From NCBI GenBank assembly GCA_016801845.1, contig CM028923.1, forward strand, positions 5,877,001-5,941,000: 64,000 bases of DNA, read 5' to 3'. The DNA comes from Polydactylus sextarius (lineage: Eukaryota > Chordata > Actinopteri > Polynemidae). Position numbers and translations under genes: made by a program. The notes below the pieces were generated by a model. The model saw nothing but the letters and a program-made list of their open reading frames with translations, had not been told where the DNA came from and did no database searches. Of the stretch, positions 1-12,222 are shown in pieces. Numbering within the stretch: the stretch's first letter is position 1; every line of letters begins with the position of its first letter.

Positions 1-1384
1 GTCGGAATGTCAGAAATTTGGCATGTTACTTTGGGAAAAGCAAATGCTTAATTAATGACATTAATAATAAGTGAGTAGCATTTGTGCTTCAGTCCCACGG
101 CTTTGGTGTTGCTCAAGCTGATTTACTGAGACACTTGTGGAGTTAAGTCAGCATTATTGTTCTTAGATATTTGTGCTTTTTCCTGCTATGACATGTCAAA
201 ATTTCAAATGTGAAATAGTTTAGTTTAGTCCTTCTTTCTCATGGTTTACAGCATGTTCTAACTGTGCCAGTGTTAAAGACACTGGTGTACTTTCCTCCCT
301 CCAAAAAAAATTCACTGCTTTCCTTTTCGGCAAAAGTTGCACACTAGTCCTTGCATTATTACTTAGCTAAAATGGCAACAAGCTATGTTGCATTTCTGGT
401 TCCTGTTCTGCTGTGGGTTGCGATGATCGCCAGTTTCAGTTAAAAGTTTTTTTTGTCTTGTCTTCTTTATCTTGAAGGCCTCCTTACATGAGGGAATTTC
501 CAAGGAAGGACTTGTGACATAGTTTCACCTCCTACATTAATCACACAACCTCCTTTTTCCACCCAGTCTCACCTAATCATTCCTGGTCAATGTTTTCAGC
601 ACTATCACTATCTCAGTCTCCCATTCACATTTCCTCCCCTGTACAGTCATACAAACACTGTTTATTATGATTGGTTGAGTAAAGTGTGCTGTGTGCAAAG
701 TGAAGTATTATAATTCCTGATTTATCACTGGCTTTAGTGGCACTGACATGCTTGGATATTGCTGAGTGAGAGAGGCATGAAAGAGGAGAGAACCGCAGGG
801 AAGAGAGGGGGAAAGTGAAAAGCTACTATGAAAGAGGAGTTTTAAGGATGTCACCTTTGCTGGAAAGCAAGTCTCACTGCAAGACTGCCTGCCTGAATGA
901 TGATTAAAACCTCAGAGGTCACACCATGCCACTGTGTGTGTGGATGGCTGCTTGAGAGAGTGTGTTTGTGTGTGTAGATAGTGGTTAGTGTTGAGCAAAA
1001 TCTGAAAAAAATACTATGTGATGTTATTACATAACACAGTCGTAGCTTGTGAGTATGTTTATGCCTGTAAATCTGTGGTCCTCCTCAGTCCACATACATA
1101 ATTTATTGTTATTGATGTGTCTGTGATCAGCTACTATTGGCCAATGCTCATATGAGAGTCAGGCTCTTCTTCAGACAGACAGCAGCATTTCAGTTATGAT
1201 TCGTTTGCAGCGCCACATCGAAATCCTGCCTTGAAGGTAACAAACAGCAAACAGTATTTTCTCTCTCTCACCAAAACACACAGGGCTACACACTACACAG
1301 ATGTATTGTTTCAGACTGCAGCAAAATATCCAAAGCCATTCCAGCTTCAAGCAAACTATAACTCATAATTAATTGCTGTTTTGA

Positions 1385-1758
1385 GAGGAAAAAGGATACT
1401 GGAAACCAGAGAAGAGACTGAAAGAAAGGGTGACAGGGAGGCAAAGGAAAGACAATGGGAGGAGGGGAAAAGGGGTATTTTGCTCCTTATGAAAGAACAC
1501 AAGAGGTAAGAGAGAACTTGAATGACAAGATGCTTTTGAGTAGGTGAGGAGGGAAAGAGGTATACGGATGGAAGAAGGATGATGGGGAAAGAGAGGGAGA
1601 ACGTGTTGGGACTTAAGATGGTGCCAGTCGGCAGCCAATGGAACTGAGAGTTGATTTGTCTACACGGCCCTGCATTCCGGTCTGCCCGTTAGCGTGGGGA
1701 ATAAGGGAATTGGGGGAGACAGAGTGAGAGAGAGAGAGAGAGAGCGAGAGAGAGGGAG
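1385..1758. repeat. Purine-rich tract ending in a (GA)n microsatellite
   Basis: The + strand is dominated by A and G over roughly 370 bp and ends in an almost pure GA run at 1722-1758. Such tracts give long stop-free frames on the opposite strand (Ser/Leu/Phe/Pro-rich), which explains a spurious ORF here. No gene is implied. Confidence 0.75.
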
Positions 1759-3949
1759 GAATGGAAAAGGAGCGGGAGCTAGAGGCTTTGAGTTTGTTCT
1801 ATGAAAGCAGCTGTCAGACAGTGCCTAGCAACACCATTTAAGAAGGATTCTTGGCTGCGTTTATAGTAATTACAGCAAAATGTCTTTGCCATTTGATTCC
1901 AAATGAGCTTATATGGCACAGCAAAGCTATAACTAGAGGGCAGTTTGAGGAATGATTGAGAGGATATCTTCTTTGTTAACACAGAATATGGCATTTGCAT
2001 CTTGTTAAATGATATTAAACAGAAGTATTAAAGCTCTGCACCGCTCTTTTCATCAACACAATTGAAATTTTTGACTTCTTGAAAACGCTCCATAACTAAG
2101 TGATTGTAAATGGTATCACTTGTCAAAAGGTTTCAGAATTGGGCTCAGATGTGCGGCAGTGGGCATCAGCTTAACCTGTGTTAACATTTTTTTTGTTCCA
2201 AACCATGCATTTATTTGTCATTTTACACCAATAATGAATACACAAGTTCTTTAACAATCATTTTCGTAACTTGATTTGTATTATTATCATCCCTGTTGCT
2301 CATTGAAGAGTTGCTTGTGTGTGTTTGTCAGGACTCAGCCATCCCCTAATTGAATCCAGAGCTTCATTAAGTTCATACTGTAAATGGCCCTCTCCAGTCT
2401 CTGTTGTGTTGTCTGTGCCAGGCTTGTAGACTCCTCCCATTCAGGAAGTAAGATAGAGTCTAACCCAATCATAGTGAAGCGCTGACGGCAAACCAGTGGG
2501 CTCTTCAACAGTCCTTCTAATGGCATTAAAACCCCTTGATCTGCACTGATGATAACACTCTCCACCTATCTCAGCCTGCATCAGCACCCACTGCACAAAA
2601 GCTCAGCGAGAGCCAAGTGTGTGTATGTGTGAGTGTGAGAGAGTGTGGAGTTTGTCATTGTGTGCCTTTGAGTGACCTTACTTTGGAACCAAGGACTGTA
2701 TGAGTGCTGTACTCCCTCAAGGACTGTCACTCTCCACCTTCATTGCAGAGTAGTAACACCACTAGTGATATTGTACCCAAAGACGCATTGCAGAGATTAT
2801 TATGTCTGTACAGGACACAGGAGGAAGCAGCCTGACTCTGAGTGTGTGTTTAGAAAAATGAGTGTGTTTGAAGCATCTTCTACTAACGAGGATTAGCAAG
2901 TGTCAGATGTAAAAGAGGAAAAGAGGGGGAGTGGCAAAAATGAAAGAGATTGAGTGAGGAGAGGATGGGCAGATGTCAGCTATTTCTCTAAAATCCAGAG
3001 GGGTTGTCCAGTTGGATCGCTGCCTAGACCCCCTCTTTGAAATGCTCTGACTTACTCTATGAGAGTGAAAAGAAGAGACGGGTAGACAGCAAGCTTGCAA
3101 GAAAATGAGGAAAAAAATATATGACACTGAAAGTGGGTTTATGGTTGACACACTTATACTGGTTCAGTGATTCCCTATGTTTGGCTATGCTTCTGCGTTA
3201 CAGTAGGCTTTTCAGGACACGTTTTTCCTGTATTTTGCTGCTTTTTGTTACAGATAACGGTCGCTGTTGTGGGATCATGTAGACAGTCATGTAACTATGA
3301 AGTCACAAGCCACACAGGCTGCCCACATACAAACCATGGTGGTTATATTTAGTGAAACAACTAACTAATCACGTTGACCTTGAACTAGCTCTCTTTGTGG
3401 AAAAAGTACTTAACTATAAGTTAACCATGCTACATTTGCTATGACAAAAGTTACAATGTGAGCAAAGAATCATCATAAAGGAAGATGCTGAAAAAATATG
3501 CAGTCGAGGCATAATTGATAGTCTCAATAGTAGCTTATTTGCAGCATGTTGATGCTTGTAAACACTGGGTTGATTGCTACAGCTGTAGTGCATAATGTCT
3601 AAGTGTCTCAGTCAGTTTTGTGTCATTCATTTGATATATGCCGACTTGACAGTACCATGCTAAGGCTTTCTTTGTAACATCAACAGCTCTGTAGTGGATT
3701 AGACCTCCTAACCCTGATCTAGACAGGGTATCTGGTGACAGTAATCCATGCTGCTAATCCACGACTTGATGTAAACACCAAGGACACTCCGCCTTCTCTC
3801 TCTATCCTCTCTGTCCTTCTTCTTTTTTCTTTTATTCTGCTGCCTTCCAGTGAGAGATGAGTGTACCATCTGTTTTGTGTTGCAGCAGGGGTTAGCTTAG
3901 CCTGATAGGTATGTTAAACCTGACAACAATAGTCAGAATTAACTCATTT

Positions 3950-4745
3950 TCCACCTCTACTACATCCCAAAGTTGTTCTGTTGGATTCAGATCTGGTCAC
4001 TAGAGAGGCCACTGATGTGCACTAAACTAATTGTAATGTTCATGAACAAGACTGAGATGACTTTTGCTTTGTGACACAGTGCATTATTGTATTGGAAGTA
4101 GCCATTAAAAGATGGGTAAATTGTGGCCATGAATGGATCAGTAATAATACTGAGTTGGGCTGTGGTATTTAAACGATGATTGATCTGTATTGAGAGGCCC
4201 AAAGTGTGCCAAAAAACATTACACCACCAGCAGTAGCAGCCTGGACTGTTAGCACAAGGCAGGTTGGATCCATGGATATATTCTGTTGATGTCAAATGGT
4301 GACCCTACCATCTGCATGCCTCAGCAGAAATCCAGATTCCTCAGACCAGGCTACGTTTCTCTGCTTCTCAACTGTCTAGTTTCAATGATCCTGTGCCCCC
4401 TGCAGCCTTAGATTTGTGTTCTTGGCTGACAGGAGTGGAGCCTGACGAGGTATTCCACTGTTGTAGCCCATCTGTCTCAAGGTTTCACATTTTGTCCATT
4501 CAGTGAAGCTTTTCCTTTCACAACAGTTTTGAGTAGAGAAAAGCAGGTATTAGAATCATCGTAGCCGTTCTTGTCAGCTCCAACCAGTATGGCAACTCTC
4601 TGTTTGCCCAACCACCACTCATTGGACATGTTTTTTTTTTTTTTTTTAATTTTGGCAACATGCTGAGTAAACTTTAGAAAATCCCAGTGGATCATCAATT
4701 TCACAACTCAGTTGTCAGACCAGCCTGTCTGGCACTAACAATCAT
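3950..4745 (-). mobile_element. Decayed Tc1/mariner-type DNA transposon (transposase relic)
   Basis: Read on the - strand this segment follows the Tc1-like transposase of fish from N- to C-terminus. Around 4566-4596 lies the stretch VAILVGADKN, corresponding to the usual RMARLVRADR of the DNA-binding half. At about 4305-4350 comes WSEESGFLLRHADGRV (family WSDESRFLLxxxDGRV). At 4200-4245 there is WHTLGLSI, at 4059-4100 FQYNNALCHKAK (family FQQDNAPCHKAK), and at about 3955-3995 DLNPTEQLWDVVE (family DLNPIEHLWDVVE). The copy is dead. The first catalytic Asp reads Glu, the second reads Asn, the DLNP block is in a different frame from the CHKAK block and is preceded by two stops, and a 17-18 base T run (4631-4647) interrupts the N-terminal half. 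The final catalytic Glu is still present. No terminal inverted repeats were identified, so the ends are approximate. Identification rests on motif order and spacing; the exact subfamily is not assigned. Confidence 0.9.
4631..4647. repeat. Poly-T run inside the Tc1 relic
   Basis: A run of 17 T on the + strand (Lys-coding AAA codons on the - strand) within the remnant of the transposase DNA-binding half. It probably grew by slippage after the element died. Confidence 0.9.
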
Positions 4746-5303
4746 GATCAGGTATTCCTAGTGGTGCTCAGTGAGTGTCTGTGAGAAGATAAAACTGAAA
4801 TAGATTGATTATAACATATAACAGCCATATAACTGTAGACACGGAGGTGGTAAATCTGAAGGGTCTGCATGGTTTCATAGGATCTGCTTGTTTGTCTTTA
4901 TCTAAGGAAATGTGTCTGTTTTTATGTTGGTTTTGCTTCAATCCTGTGAGAACAATGAATTAGTGTTTTTATGTCTACATTCATATAGTGACTGATAGTC
5001 ATTTGCAAATACATTTTTGTCCATATTTACAGATAATGCACAATTTGGTTTGCATGCAAAAGGAAATGTGTATGTCCAGGTTGTCAGGAATCCTCCTGTG
5101 CTCTGTCCCTCGCTAATTCTTTTATTCCTGCATGCAGGCAAGGTGTCTTGTATGTGTTATTGTTTGGGTTTGCTCTTAGCTACAGCTCCTCCTGAGCCGC
5201 ATGAGTGGATGAAGCCTGTGAATTTTATTTTGTCCTCCAGCCACCAGCAAGCTGCAAAAGCCTTAGTTTACTCTGCTCTAATTTAATTTGGTTTTTCCCA
5301 GAG

Positions 5304-5304
<1 letters not shown>

Positions 5305-5338
<34 letters not shown>
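5305..5338. repeat. (GT)n microsatellite
   Basis: Uninterrupted TG dinucleotides for about 34 bp. Imperfect TG-rich sequence follows at about 5510-5605. Both inflate Val/Cys and His/Thr open frames on the two strands. Confidence 0.97.
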
Positions 5339-5339
<1 letters not shown>

Positions 5340-8300
5340 CTCTTTCTTTAGGGGTGGGTGGCAGGGGGTATAATGTATGCTGTTGTTGGTGCCAAGGTAT
5401 AATGCCAGTTTGTCTGTGCTGGAGGGAATTCTTTCTCTGTATGCTTGTTGTGTTTGTGTGTATTTTATGTAGAAGTGTCAAGTTGAACTGTGTCCTGCTG
5501 GGTTGTGGTCTGCATTTGTGTGTTTGTGTGTGTGTCTGGACTGGCATGTGTGGATTAATGTGCACGTGTGCAAACTCATGCATGTGTGTGTGCATGCTTG
5601 CATTTGTGATTGTGATTTTGCTGGGTGAGTGCAGGGACACTGTTTTCCTCCCATCCCAGTGTGTGGTTGCGATGCAGAGTGACGCTCATTTCTCTGATCA
5701 GTGCCAGAGCCCAGCAGGGTAGGGGGTGGATGGAGGAGGTTTTTGAGGGGGGCGTTTCACTACTCCACTCTGTATATCCACTGATCTGGGACACACTTCT
5801 CTGCTTTTCTCTGTCTTGATTTGCCTGTGTCTCCCGCTCTCCCTCACTTGTTTTTACCACACTGACTCTCATGCTTCTACAAATCCATATACTGCTACTA
5901 GCTACTAATAACAACCAACATTCTGAAGCATACAGGATGTATGTCTCATTGTCAGAGCAGGGAATCCTGGTGTCTGATCTTAACTGACAAACAGAGGGTC
6001 ATGAGAGATAGAAGTAAGCTGCCAAGCAGACTTTATTGTAGTAGTTCAGCAATTTCATAAGAGCAGGTACACAGCCTAAAGCAGTGCTCTTGCTGACTTC
6101 AAAGTGCCATAACAGCAATCCACCATCCCGACCCTGTCAGCATGCACACCCATAATACACAAAACAAATCCGCTTGTAATGCATTCCCACTGGGACATAA
6201 GTCACCAAATAGCCAAGAAATGAAGTCATGAAAATGGAAAGAATGAAAACAGTTAAAGTTAATTTCTAAAAAAAAAAAAATGTGTGAAAATTATGTTTAA
6301 AATTTATCTCTGTTGTACATTCCTAAAAAAATCACACAAATCACACCTTGTGGAGTCTTATCAGATATAAGACTTGATCAGGCTAGTTGAAGGTTAACAG
6401 ATCAAGCTATTGTTTACCTAGTGAGTTATGGACTTGTCTTTCAGAACAGAACTTTAAACTAAATAGCAAATGTAACTGGATGGAGAGATGTGAACTCTCC
6501 CATCTGGTCTCAATGGAGCTTCCAGCTACAACATGCCCAACAAGCATGAGCCTTTTTCTCTAAATCAATCTTTACATCGATCCATCCGTCATTTCATCTG
6601 TCTGTCGAGTCTAAGCAAATGGGTTCAACACTGAGTGAACCTTCTTGTAGCTGGAGCAAGACATGTTTTTAACATCTCCGTTTCCTCTCTGAAACCTCAC
6701 TGACCTTTTATCCCTTTTGATTTTGCATGGCTGCCTCGATAAAACTTTACTTTTCTCCAAATTCTGTCATTTTTGTCTTGTAAACATTGAAGTGTATTCA
6801 CTTGCTATGCAGCTGTCTGTGTGTGCTCGACTGTCATTCATTCACCTTCCACCCCGTGACAGATTACGCTAGATAAGTGTGAAAAAATCAGCTTTTATTT
6901 TCCTTGTGAATATAAAGGATTATGTGTAATTACTTCACTTCTCACAAACTCATAATCTTCTAATCCCATTTGACTCAGTGTTTTATGAATGTGATAGTTA
7001 TTTTTGAACATTTTTGACATTGTGAGAAGTTAAGCTGTTTACCAAGGATTTTGACAGTTTCTTCATTTCCAAGTCATTTCTCCAACATGTATAAATAGCA
7101 GAAGATTATTTCGTGGAAGCATAGTTTTTGTTGTCTCCAATTGTCATGTCTGGCCTTGGCTCTCCATTACGCAATCATCGCCAAAGCAAAATGGCTTCTG
7201 TCGTATCCATAATAACTTTGACTAATACTGTTGTGTCTGAAATTAGCTTTGCAGCATCAAAATACGTCTGAAACAGGGTCATTTGGAGCAGTTGATCTTT
7301 GAATTTAACTGGTGGTTTGTGTCTCCTCTGAGGTTTTGAGCAATATAATGACAGCAACAAAGTGTGTATGTGAGACAGAACATACAAATTGTCATCTGTT
7401 TAATGATGGGTGACACATTTAAGCCCACACACAGCCCAACACCTTTGTGGTGTTAAGCCATGTTGATGTCACTAATCAATAAAACTTCCTTTCTTTTCTT
7501 TTCTCTTTGTGGTTTGTGTAGTTTGGTTTTAGTTACAGATTTGTGAATGTAACTGCAGTTTCACAATTTTACCCCACTCACTGGATGGTGGCAGCCTTTA
7601 AATATAAAGAAAAATGAAACCGGAAAACACAAACATCCCAATTATTTACTAAACACTAAGCTCATACACAGTTTTGCGTCTCACAGATGGAGATAATGCA
7701 CACACTAAGAGTTGTTTTTCCTCAACAGTTCCAGTGATACTGGAAGTGTGTGTCAAGAAAAAGAATGTGGTGCTAATCATGAATTCATTAGCACTCTTTG
7801 ATGCTTATGGGGGCTTCGAATGTGTGATTGTGTAAGTATATATGTCAGCTAGCCCAGAGCATCAGGTTATACACTGAGGTCACAGACACACCTTTTTCCA
7901 TTCTATCTGCCATATTTACTAGTTAGTTTGTGTATGCCTGTCAACTTTTTTTTATCTAAAATGTCCTTTATTAGTGAAAGCAAGCAAGAATAATCATTTT
8001 ATTCTATTTTGTCAACATAATTAGAAGTTATTTTACAGTCATTTGCATTTTTCAACCATCATCAGTTTCTGTTCCTTTTAGTAACATTTAGTAGCACTTT
8101 GATTTAAATATGCAAATACTGTATAAGGGAAAATGTATGTACTAATGGCACACAACTAGATCAAGATGAACTTTATATTGTGTGTGTGCGTGTGTGTACA
8201 TGCGCATACGTCTGATGTATAAATCCTCAGAGCCATAGCAAGCTTTAATTAATGGTGCTTGATGATCAGCAGGCAAAGGCAAACAGCAACTAAACAAGCT

Positions 8301-8639
8301 TGCCCTCCTGTCAGGGAGGATAATTGCATTTCACCAACAGATTCATGTGGCAGACACGCAGCCATTGCAGGGTAGCACTGATGAAGATGTTTTTTTTTTT
8401 TTTCCTTTCAGGGTTTCAGCGTTTCATGTTTCCAAAACTCCCATTTATTTCTCCAGGGAGACTTCCTGGAGCCTTTATTCCTTGCGTGTTTTGTTTTGGA
8501 TGTCAGCTGTGTGTGAGCGCGGCAGTGTTCATACACATGAGGCTAGGTGGATGTGAAGGTGGAATAAAGGCCTCTCCCTCCGTCTCTCACGATGTCTCAC
8601 GCCCCCTTTTCATCTCCTTCTTTCTTACCTCCTTTCTCT

Positions 8640-8840
8640 CCATTTCCTTTTCTATTAATATTAACTGCTGAATAAAGTTGTCTGTGAATTTCAGAGGAAC
8701 ACTTTGTTACGGCCGTCCCTCCCGCTAGGTAAATGAGAGGTGGGAGCACCAATGCTGTTCCCTGTCTGAGATTAATTTGCAGCTCCCTTTTTATTTTTAG
8801 AGGAACATTATGGGCGCACTGCCCTGTCATTACTCCTCAA
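8640..8840. other. Candidate conserved non-coding element (composition only)
   Basis: A block of mixed, non-repetitive sequence between low-complexity flanks. The motif AGAGGAACA occurs twice about 106 bp apart (8693-8701 and 8799-8807), and the block includes an acceptor-like TTTCAG (8689-8694) followed by a donor-like AGGTAAAT (8727-8734). The 34 bp between them would be a microexon, but no coding content supports it. The idea that the block is conserved is inference from its texture; no alignment was possible. Confidence 0.25.
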
Positions 8841-8878
8841 GTAGCAGAAGCAGCTTCCACAAGCTCTGTACTCTAAAC

Positions 8879-8899
8879 CTCTCTCTCTCTCTCTCTCTC
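8879..8899. repeat. (CT)n microsatellite
   Basis: Pure CT dinucleotide run of about 20 bp. Confidence 0.95.
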
Positions 8900-10838
8900 A
8901 CTGTCTTGATTGACTGGACACAATAACAGAAAACTCTCTATCAGTATTGTTTCCATTTGTTTTTTTTTAATATTATGTGTTAGTCTTAACTCTCTATCTT
9001 TAACTCTAAAGAGAGTTAGAGTAAAAGAGTAGAAAGTTCAATTTAACTCTCTACCTTTGTGACAGAATTTCAGACCGTCTCTTAAATCTGTCGCTGAGTT
9101 CATATTAACTGCAGTGTTATTTACTTCTGTTGTAGCTGTTTTTGGTGTTTTTGTCCGAAGCCAGTATTTCTCTATCTCTATTTCTCTATGTCTCTTCCTT
9201 TACACTCCTACCTTACATCTTTGTTATTGCAAGGTTGATGATTGCTCTTTGACTCACTCTCATCCATTGCACAAACACACACTTCTGAGCTCACGTCACC
9301 TCCTCTATCTCTGTATCAGTTTTTATCCCTCTCATCATCCTCTCTGGTCCTCTTATCATGTGCTGAAAGGCTGTCTGCTCGGTTCTTTCTCTCTTTCTCT
9401 GCTCGCCAGGAGATGGAATGGAGATTGTTAAGATTGCTGTGAGGTTGCGTTCGACACCACCGCAACTTGTGATTGCTAGGATATGAACCTGAGAGGTGAT
9501 CCTTAGTGGAATCATGTCAGTTGTATCACTACCACTTATGGGTGCTAGTGTTCATAGTAAGAAACCTCTAAAAAAAAAAAAAGAATCAAAAGTTGTTTTT
9601 TTTTTTTTATTGAAGTTATGACAAGTTTTATTTTTGCTATGACATGAAAATCTTATTTTGCTTTTATTTCATTTTTTTGCAGTGACAGACTAATTAAGAC
9701 ACCATGACACAGTTTAATAAAACTGTCTGTTTTGCTGACACAGATTTTCATGTGACAGATGAACCTTCACCATAACTTTACTGTCAGCAACAGTTAAAAG
9801 TTTTTCTGTCTCCACCCTGTGACTTTCAAACAGCACACAGATGGTTTTAAATTGGATTAGAAAAGAATAACAGCAATTACCATCACTGTTTTTCATATTG
9901 CTATATCATACTATTCACAGATCACACTTTTTATTATCTTGATTACAGTTGCAGATTCTATTTTTTAATTGCAGTCTGTTGATTTTAATGTTTGAATATA
10001 TTTTGTATTTTCAAGCGAAGTGATATATGTAGTCGTACAAGTAGTATTTTCATGTTCGATAGTATTTTGGTTAGTGTTGCCAGACCATTACTTTTGTGTG
10101 TAAAATAAATACATGGATACTACTGAGATGACAAGTTGCCACTGGAGATAATGCAGGTAACACAAAAAGGTCTAATACAAATGCTTTGAAAATAGGGATT
10201 TAAGAAAACACGATTTTACATGTATTCTGTGTGCACCTGTCTTATGGCTGTATGTGCAACGCTGAGACTTTGCAAATGACCTGAGGACTTTAGGGAAACC
10301 ATATTTTTGCAACCACTTGCATTTCCTCTTTAATTGTTCGTCTTCTGCCTGTAAACCTCCTATTTGTGTGTGCGTGTGTATGTGTGCATGTGTGTGTGTA
10401 GGTATGTTTAAAGAGAGAAAGAAGGTCCTTTTCTCCCTGCTAGCAGTGTCAGCAGGTGAGCAGCCCTGTTGGGAGAAAAGAGAGAAATTGCCAAAGCATG
10501 CAAATTGCTACTCCAAGGGGAGAATCAATTAGGTGTATAGCAGCTGGAGCAGAAAGGCAAGGAGGGGTGGAGAGGGGCAGGGGTCCACGCAGAGAGATGG
10601 TGCAGAGCCATTCTGATCATCTCCTCCTCTGAGACAAGGCATTACTGCACCTCTGCTGTCCCCCTCCTCAATCCACGAATTGATCTTACTAACTGGGGCT
10701 CTCTTCACATTGGCTGTCATTTGCAGATGCAGTATTTTTTGTACACCGTTTTTTTTCCAATTATGGATTGGTTTAGAGTCTCAAGTGTGTGGCTTCTTCA
10801 CCTGTTTTCCTCATTAATCTTCGTAAAGATGCTCTGCT

Positions 10839-10867
10839 CTAATCTGGTTTGTCTCTTCCCTCTTTAG
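10839..10867 (+). other. plxna4: Splice acceptor of the first coding exon
   Basis: A branch-point-like CTAAT at 10839-10843 is followed by a pyrimidine-rich tract and TTTAG ending at 10867, about 25 bases from the putative branch A. A second, weaker AG follows at 10916-10917 (CCCACAG). The first is preferred for its better pyrimidine tract. Either choice changes only the 5' UTR. Confidence 0.75.
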
Positions 10868-10971
10868 GTACATAATGTCCTCCATCTCAAGAGAGGCTTG
10901 ATCCTGATTGGCCCACAGTACTGGTCTGTGCCTCCTTCCCTCTCCTCACTGCTCCCACCGTCAGCACAGCC
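10868..10971 (+). other. plxna4: 5' UTR part of the first coding exon
   Basis: About 104 bases lie between the predicted splice acceptor and the start codon. They contain one short upstream ORF (10875-10901) and no other ATG before the main start. Earlier 5' UTR sequence must come from an upstream exon not identified here. Confidence 0.65.
10875..10901 (+). promoter_or_regulatory. Upstream ORF of 8 codons in the plexin 5' UTR
   Basis: ATG at 10875 runs eight sense codons to TGA at 10899-10901, ending 70 bases before the plexin start. The -3 base is T, a weak context, whereas the main start has G at -3. Leaky scanning would therefore be expected. A role in dampening translation is inference. 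Confidence 0.45.
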
Positions 10972-12216
10972 ATGACATCCCTCACGAGGACATGGACCTG
11001 CTTTTTTGTATGCTGCTTCCTGTCTAGTCTGGTGCTTCCTGTGAGATCACAAACAGTTGTGCAAGCTCCACAGGCTCACAGTGCCGGCTCCCAGGTGATC
11101 ACAGTGTCCCTTCAGGAGGAGGAGTATGCATCATTTCATGCTGAGAACCCTGAGTGGACATTCAACCACCTGGCGGTGGACTTTCGCAATGGCAATGTTT
11201 ATTTGGGAGCCGTTAATCGCATATACAAACTGTCTCCAGACTTGGAGGTCCAGGTGTCCCATGAGACTGGCCCAGATGAAGACAACCGCAAGTGCTATCC
11301 ACCACGCATTGTCCAGCCATGCAGTGAGCCACTAACACTCACCAACAATGTCAACAAGATGCTCCTAATGGACTACAGGGAGAACCGGCTGCTGGCATGT
11401 GGCAGCCTCTACCAGGGCATCTGCAAACTCCTCCGTCTAGATGACCTCTTCAAATTAGGAGAGCCCTTCCACAAGAAGGAGCACTACCTCTCTGGTGTCA
11501 ATGAGAGCGGCTCTGTTTTTGGTGTCATTGTTTCATATAGCAATGCCTCTCCAGACATGCTGTTTGTAGCCACAGCAGTCGACGGCAAGCCAGAGTACTT
11601 CCCTACCATCTCTAGCCGCAAGTTGGCCAAAAACTCAGAGGAGGATGGCATGTTTGCCTATGTCTTCCATGATGAGTTTGTGGCCTCTATGATTAAGATC
11701 CCTTCAGACACCTTCACTGTCATCCCAGACTTTGACATATACTACATTTATGGCTTTGCCAGTGGGAACTTTGTCTACTTTTTGACTTTACAGCCTGAAA
11801 TGGGGGGTGGGCCGACAACCGGATCCTCCTCTGCTGGGCGTGAACAGGTGTACACTTCTAAGATAGTCCGCCTTTGTAAGGCAGACACAGCCTTCAATTC
11901 CTATGTGGAGGTGCCTATTGGATGCATCAGTGGAAATGTGGAGTACCGATTACTCGAGGCAGCTTACCTGTCCAAGGCTGGCGCTATCCTGGCACGCTCA
12001 CTAGATGTGGCCCCAGACGACGATGTATTGTTCGCCGTCTTCTCGAAAGGCCAGAAGAGACGTCCTCGCCAGGCATCCCAGGACTCTGCCCTTTGTGTTT
12101 TCTCTCTGCGAAAGATCAACGAGAAAATCAAGGAGAGGCTGCAGTCCTGCTACAAGGGAGAGGGCACCCTGGACCTGGCTTGGCTCAAAGTCAAAGATAT
12201 CCCCTGCAGCAGTGCG
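10972..12216 (+). CDS. plxna4: Plexin-A4, first coding exon: signal peptide and most of the sema domain
   Basis: This is the N-terminal 415 residues of a class A plexin, a single-pass receptor for semaphorins that acts with neuropilins in axon guidance. Residues 1-26 form a signal peptide with a hydrophobic core (CFFVCCFLSSLVL) and likely cleavage near VRS/QT. The sema beta-propeller begins near residue 55, with class-typical blocks FNHLAVD, YLGAVNRIYKL, HETGPDEDN, CGSLYQGICKLLRLDDLFKLGEP, HKKEHYLSGVNESG, TAVDGKPEYFPTISSRKL and IKIPSDTF. Cysteines at 108, 117, 143, 151, 302, 318, 375, 393 and 412 match the plexin pattern. N-glycosylation sequons are at N177 and N191. The FHDEFVASMIKIPSDTF block and the IPCSSA end fit A4 better than A1, A2 or A3. 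A Gly/Ser/Thr-rich loop (278-289) and a basic KRRPR (362-366) look like variable insertions. The start was chosen because it opens a signal peptide and has G at -3. The exon ends at GCG|GTGAGT, phase 0. Confidence 0.95.
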
Positions 12217-12222
12217 GTGAGT
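12217..12222 (+). other. plxna4: Splice donor of the first coding exon
   Basis: GTGAGT matches the consensus donor. Reading on would add 16 codons before a stop at 12265-12267. These codons look unrelated to plexins, which supports the intron boundary. Confidence 0.93.

Larger units (their letters stand above)
1..10867 (+). other. Non-coding stretch upstream of the first plexin coding exon (intron 1 or 5' flank)
   Basis: No convincing coding exon was found here on either strand. A strong splice acceptor at its right end (AG at 10866-10867) means at least the right part is probably intron 1, because plexin-A genes normally have a non-coding first exon far upstream. No CpG-rich promoter or obvious first exon was recognised, so the transcription start is probably outside the window. 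Contents: a purine-rich tract around 1385-1760, a Tc1-type transposon relic at about 3950-4745, (GT)n at 5305-5338, TG-rich sequence at 5510-5605, (CT)n at 8879-8899 and a mixed-composition block at 8640-8840 that looks less random than its surroundings. I see nothing else I can name. Confidence 0.6.

Noticed and set aside
3987..4295. 102-codon open frame on the - strand as an independent gene
   Set aside because: It is one frame of the dead Tc1 transposase and is broken by a frameshift at its end.
5278..5722. Overlapping open frames of 120 and 144 codons on both strands
   Set aside because: Both consist largely of Val/Cys or His/Thr runs from the GT microsatellite.
8695..8728. Possible 34-bp microexon between an AG and a GT
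   Set aside because: The splice-like ends are plausible, but 34 bp with no coding or conservation evidence is within chance for a 64-kb window.
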